Below are positions 29,859 to 30,331 of a DNA stretch of 30,331 bases, piece after piece. The notes below the pieces were generated by a model. It did no database searches and had not been told where the DNA came from. It worked only from the letters and a program-made list of their open reading frames with translations. Origin of the DNA: Chara braunii (lineage: Eukaryota; Streptophyta; Charophyceae; Charales; Characeae). Positions within the stretch are counted from its first letter, which is position 1. Each line of letters begins with the position of its first letter. The stretch is taken from positions 1,094,775 through 1,125,105 of the forward strand of contig BFEA01000024.1 of NCBI GenBank assembly GCA_003427395.1, given 5' to 3'. The translations under genes and the position numbers were made by a program.

Positions 29859-29910
29859 CTAGAGGAGAACCTCTAGCGGTCCACGTCGCAGACAACGGTG
29901 AGAACCTCAA
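29859..29910 (+). repeat. Fold-back element, partial copy 5
   Basis: Only the right half is present (AGAGGAGAACCTCTAGCGGT, then CCACGTCGCAGACAACGGTG and AGAACCTC). Confidence 0.75.
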
Positions 29911-30261
29911 TGCACCGACACGAATGCAGAGATGACTTCTGTGCGTTCCTGCTCGAACCCTAATGCACTGCCACCCTCCGTCGCAAGCGAATTTTGTTCG
30001 TGAAATAAGTTTGCGCGGTTGGCGTCGGTGTACCAGCTCGTCGGCGCGTGGTGGACAGTGGCGGCGACAGTCTGAGCAAGGCACAGCTCCACATCGAGTG
30101 CGATCGGCGGGAAAACGGACAAAGGCGAGGAAACACGGCGTGTTGGTTGGCGACGACCCGCAGCGTGTTCGATGGGCGGAAGATCACACGACACGTGGCG
30201 AGAGAGCGGCGCGCCGACATGCGGCAAACTACAAGCCAAGTGGCAAATTGACACACCACAG

Positions 30262-30266
<5 letters not shown>
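29911..30266. other. No gene or repeat recognised
   Basis: GC-rich spacer between the fold-back cluster and the microsatellite. Overlapping ORFs show no domain. Confidence 0.4.
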
Positions 30267-30330
<64 letters not shown>

Positions 30331-30331
30331 C
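30267..30331. repeat. Compound microsatellite (TC)20 (AC)12+
   Basis: Pure TC from 30267 to 30306, then pure AC from 30307 to the window end, where it is cut off. Confidence 0.98.

Noticed and set aside
29174-29935. 253-codon plus-strand ORF in the right end
   Set aside because: It runs through the fold-back copies and simply repeats the same peptides (GGEPLSVHVADNGENLVPH-like). It is a by-product of the repeats.

Overview
The window looks like repeat-rich nuclear DNA from a eukaryote. It holds a Ty3/Gypsy-type retroelement, long satellite-like arrays, an intronless reading frame of a eukaryotic transposase-like family, microsatellites, and an assembly gap with scattered N bases. The style of the Gag-Pol proteins reminds me of elements in charophyte algae such as Chara. 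That assignment is an impression from memory; nothing in the window proves it. No bacterial-style operons, rRNA, tRNA or CRISPR arrays were seen.

Left part (1-14.6 kb). A degenerate ~80-bp tandem array (1-1405) is followed by about 3 kb with no convincing gene. Next come three tandem, same-strand copies of one unknown gene family (4.48-7.0 kb). The middle copy is intact. The first has an internal deletion, and the third has a nonsense codon and a frameshift. About 0.5 kb later a Ty3/Gypsy gag-pro-RT-RNaseH-IN region runs from 7502 to 14069 on the same strand. It is dead: six in-frame stops, one frameshift in RT, and Gln at the third catalytic position of the integrase. No pair of LTRs could be recognised. 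The layout (extra ORFs, then gag-pol) recalls Ogre/Tat elements, which carry an ORF of unknown function upstream of gag.

Middle and right part (14.6-30.3 kb). After small tandem repeats and a 220-base gap, a ~3.4-kb array of ~720-bp units runs in one direction (about 16.9-20.3 kb). A ~2-kb array of the same family runs in the opposite direction (about 25.6-27.6 kb). Between these arms lie a hairpin-rich segment, a 713-codon ORF related to DUF7869/RNase H-like transposase-type proteins with a frame-shifted C-terminal continuation (21.3-24.1 kb), and an AT-rich tail with its own repeat. A 22-bp dyad motif (AAGTTCGGATC, two variable bases, GGCGGACTT) recurs about 19 times. It lies in both arms and also in an unrelated ~140-bp repeat at 28-29 kb, which suggests a recognition site. 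A cluster of ~130-bp fold-back elements (29.1-29.9 kb) and a TC/AC microsatellite close the window.

The most interesting hypothesis is that 16.9-27.6 kb, or out to 29 kb, is one large uncharacterised DNA transposon. In this reading the DUF7869-like protein is the transposase, and the inverted arrays of dyad motifs are its subterminal binding sites. This is inference. The second is the triplicated unknown gene upstream of gag.
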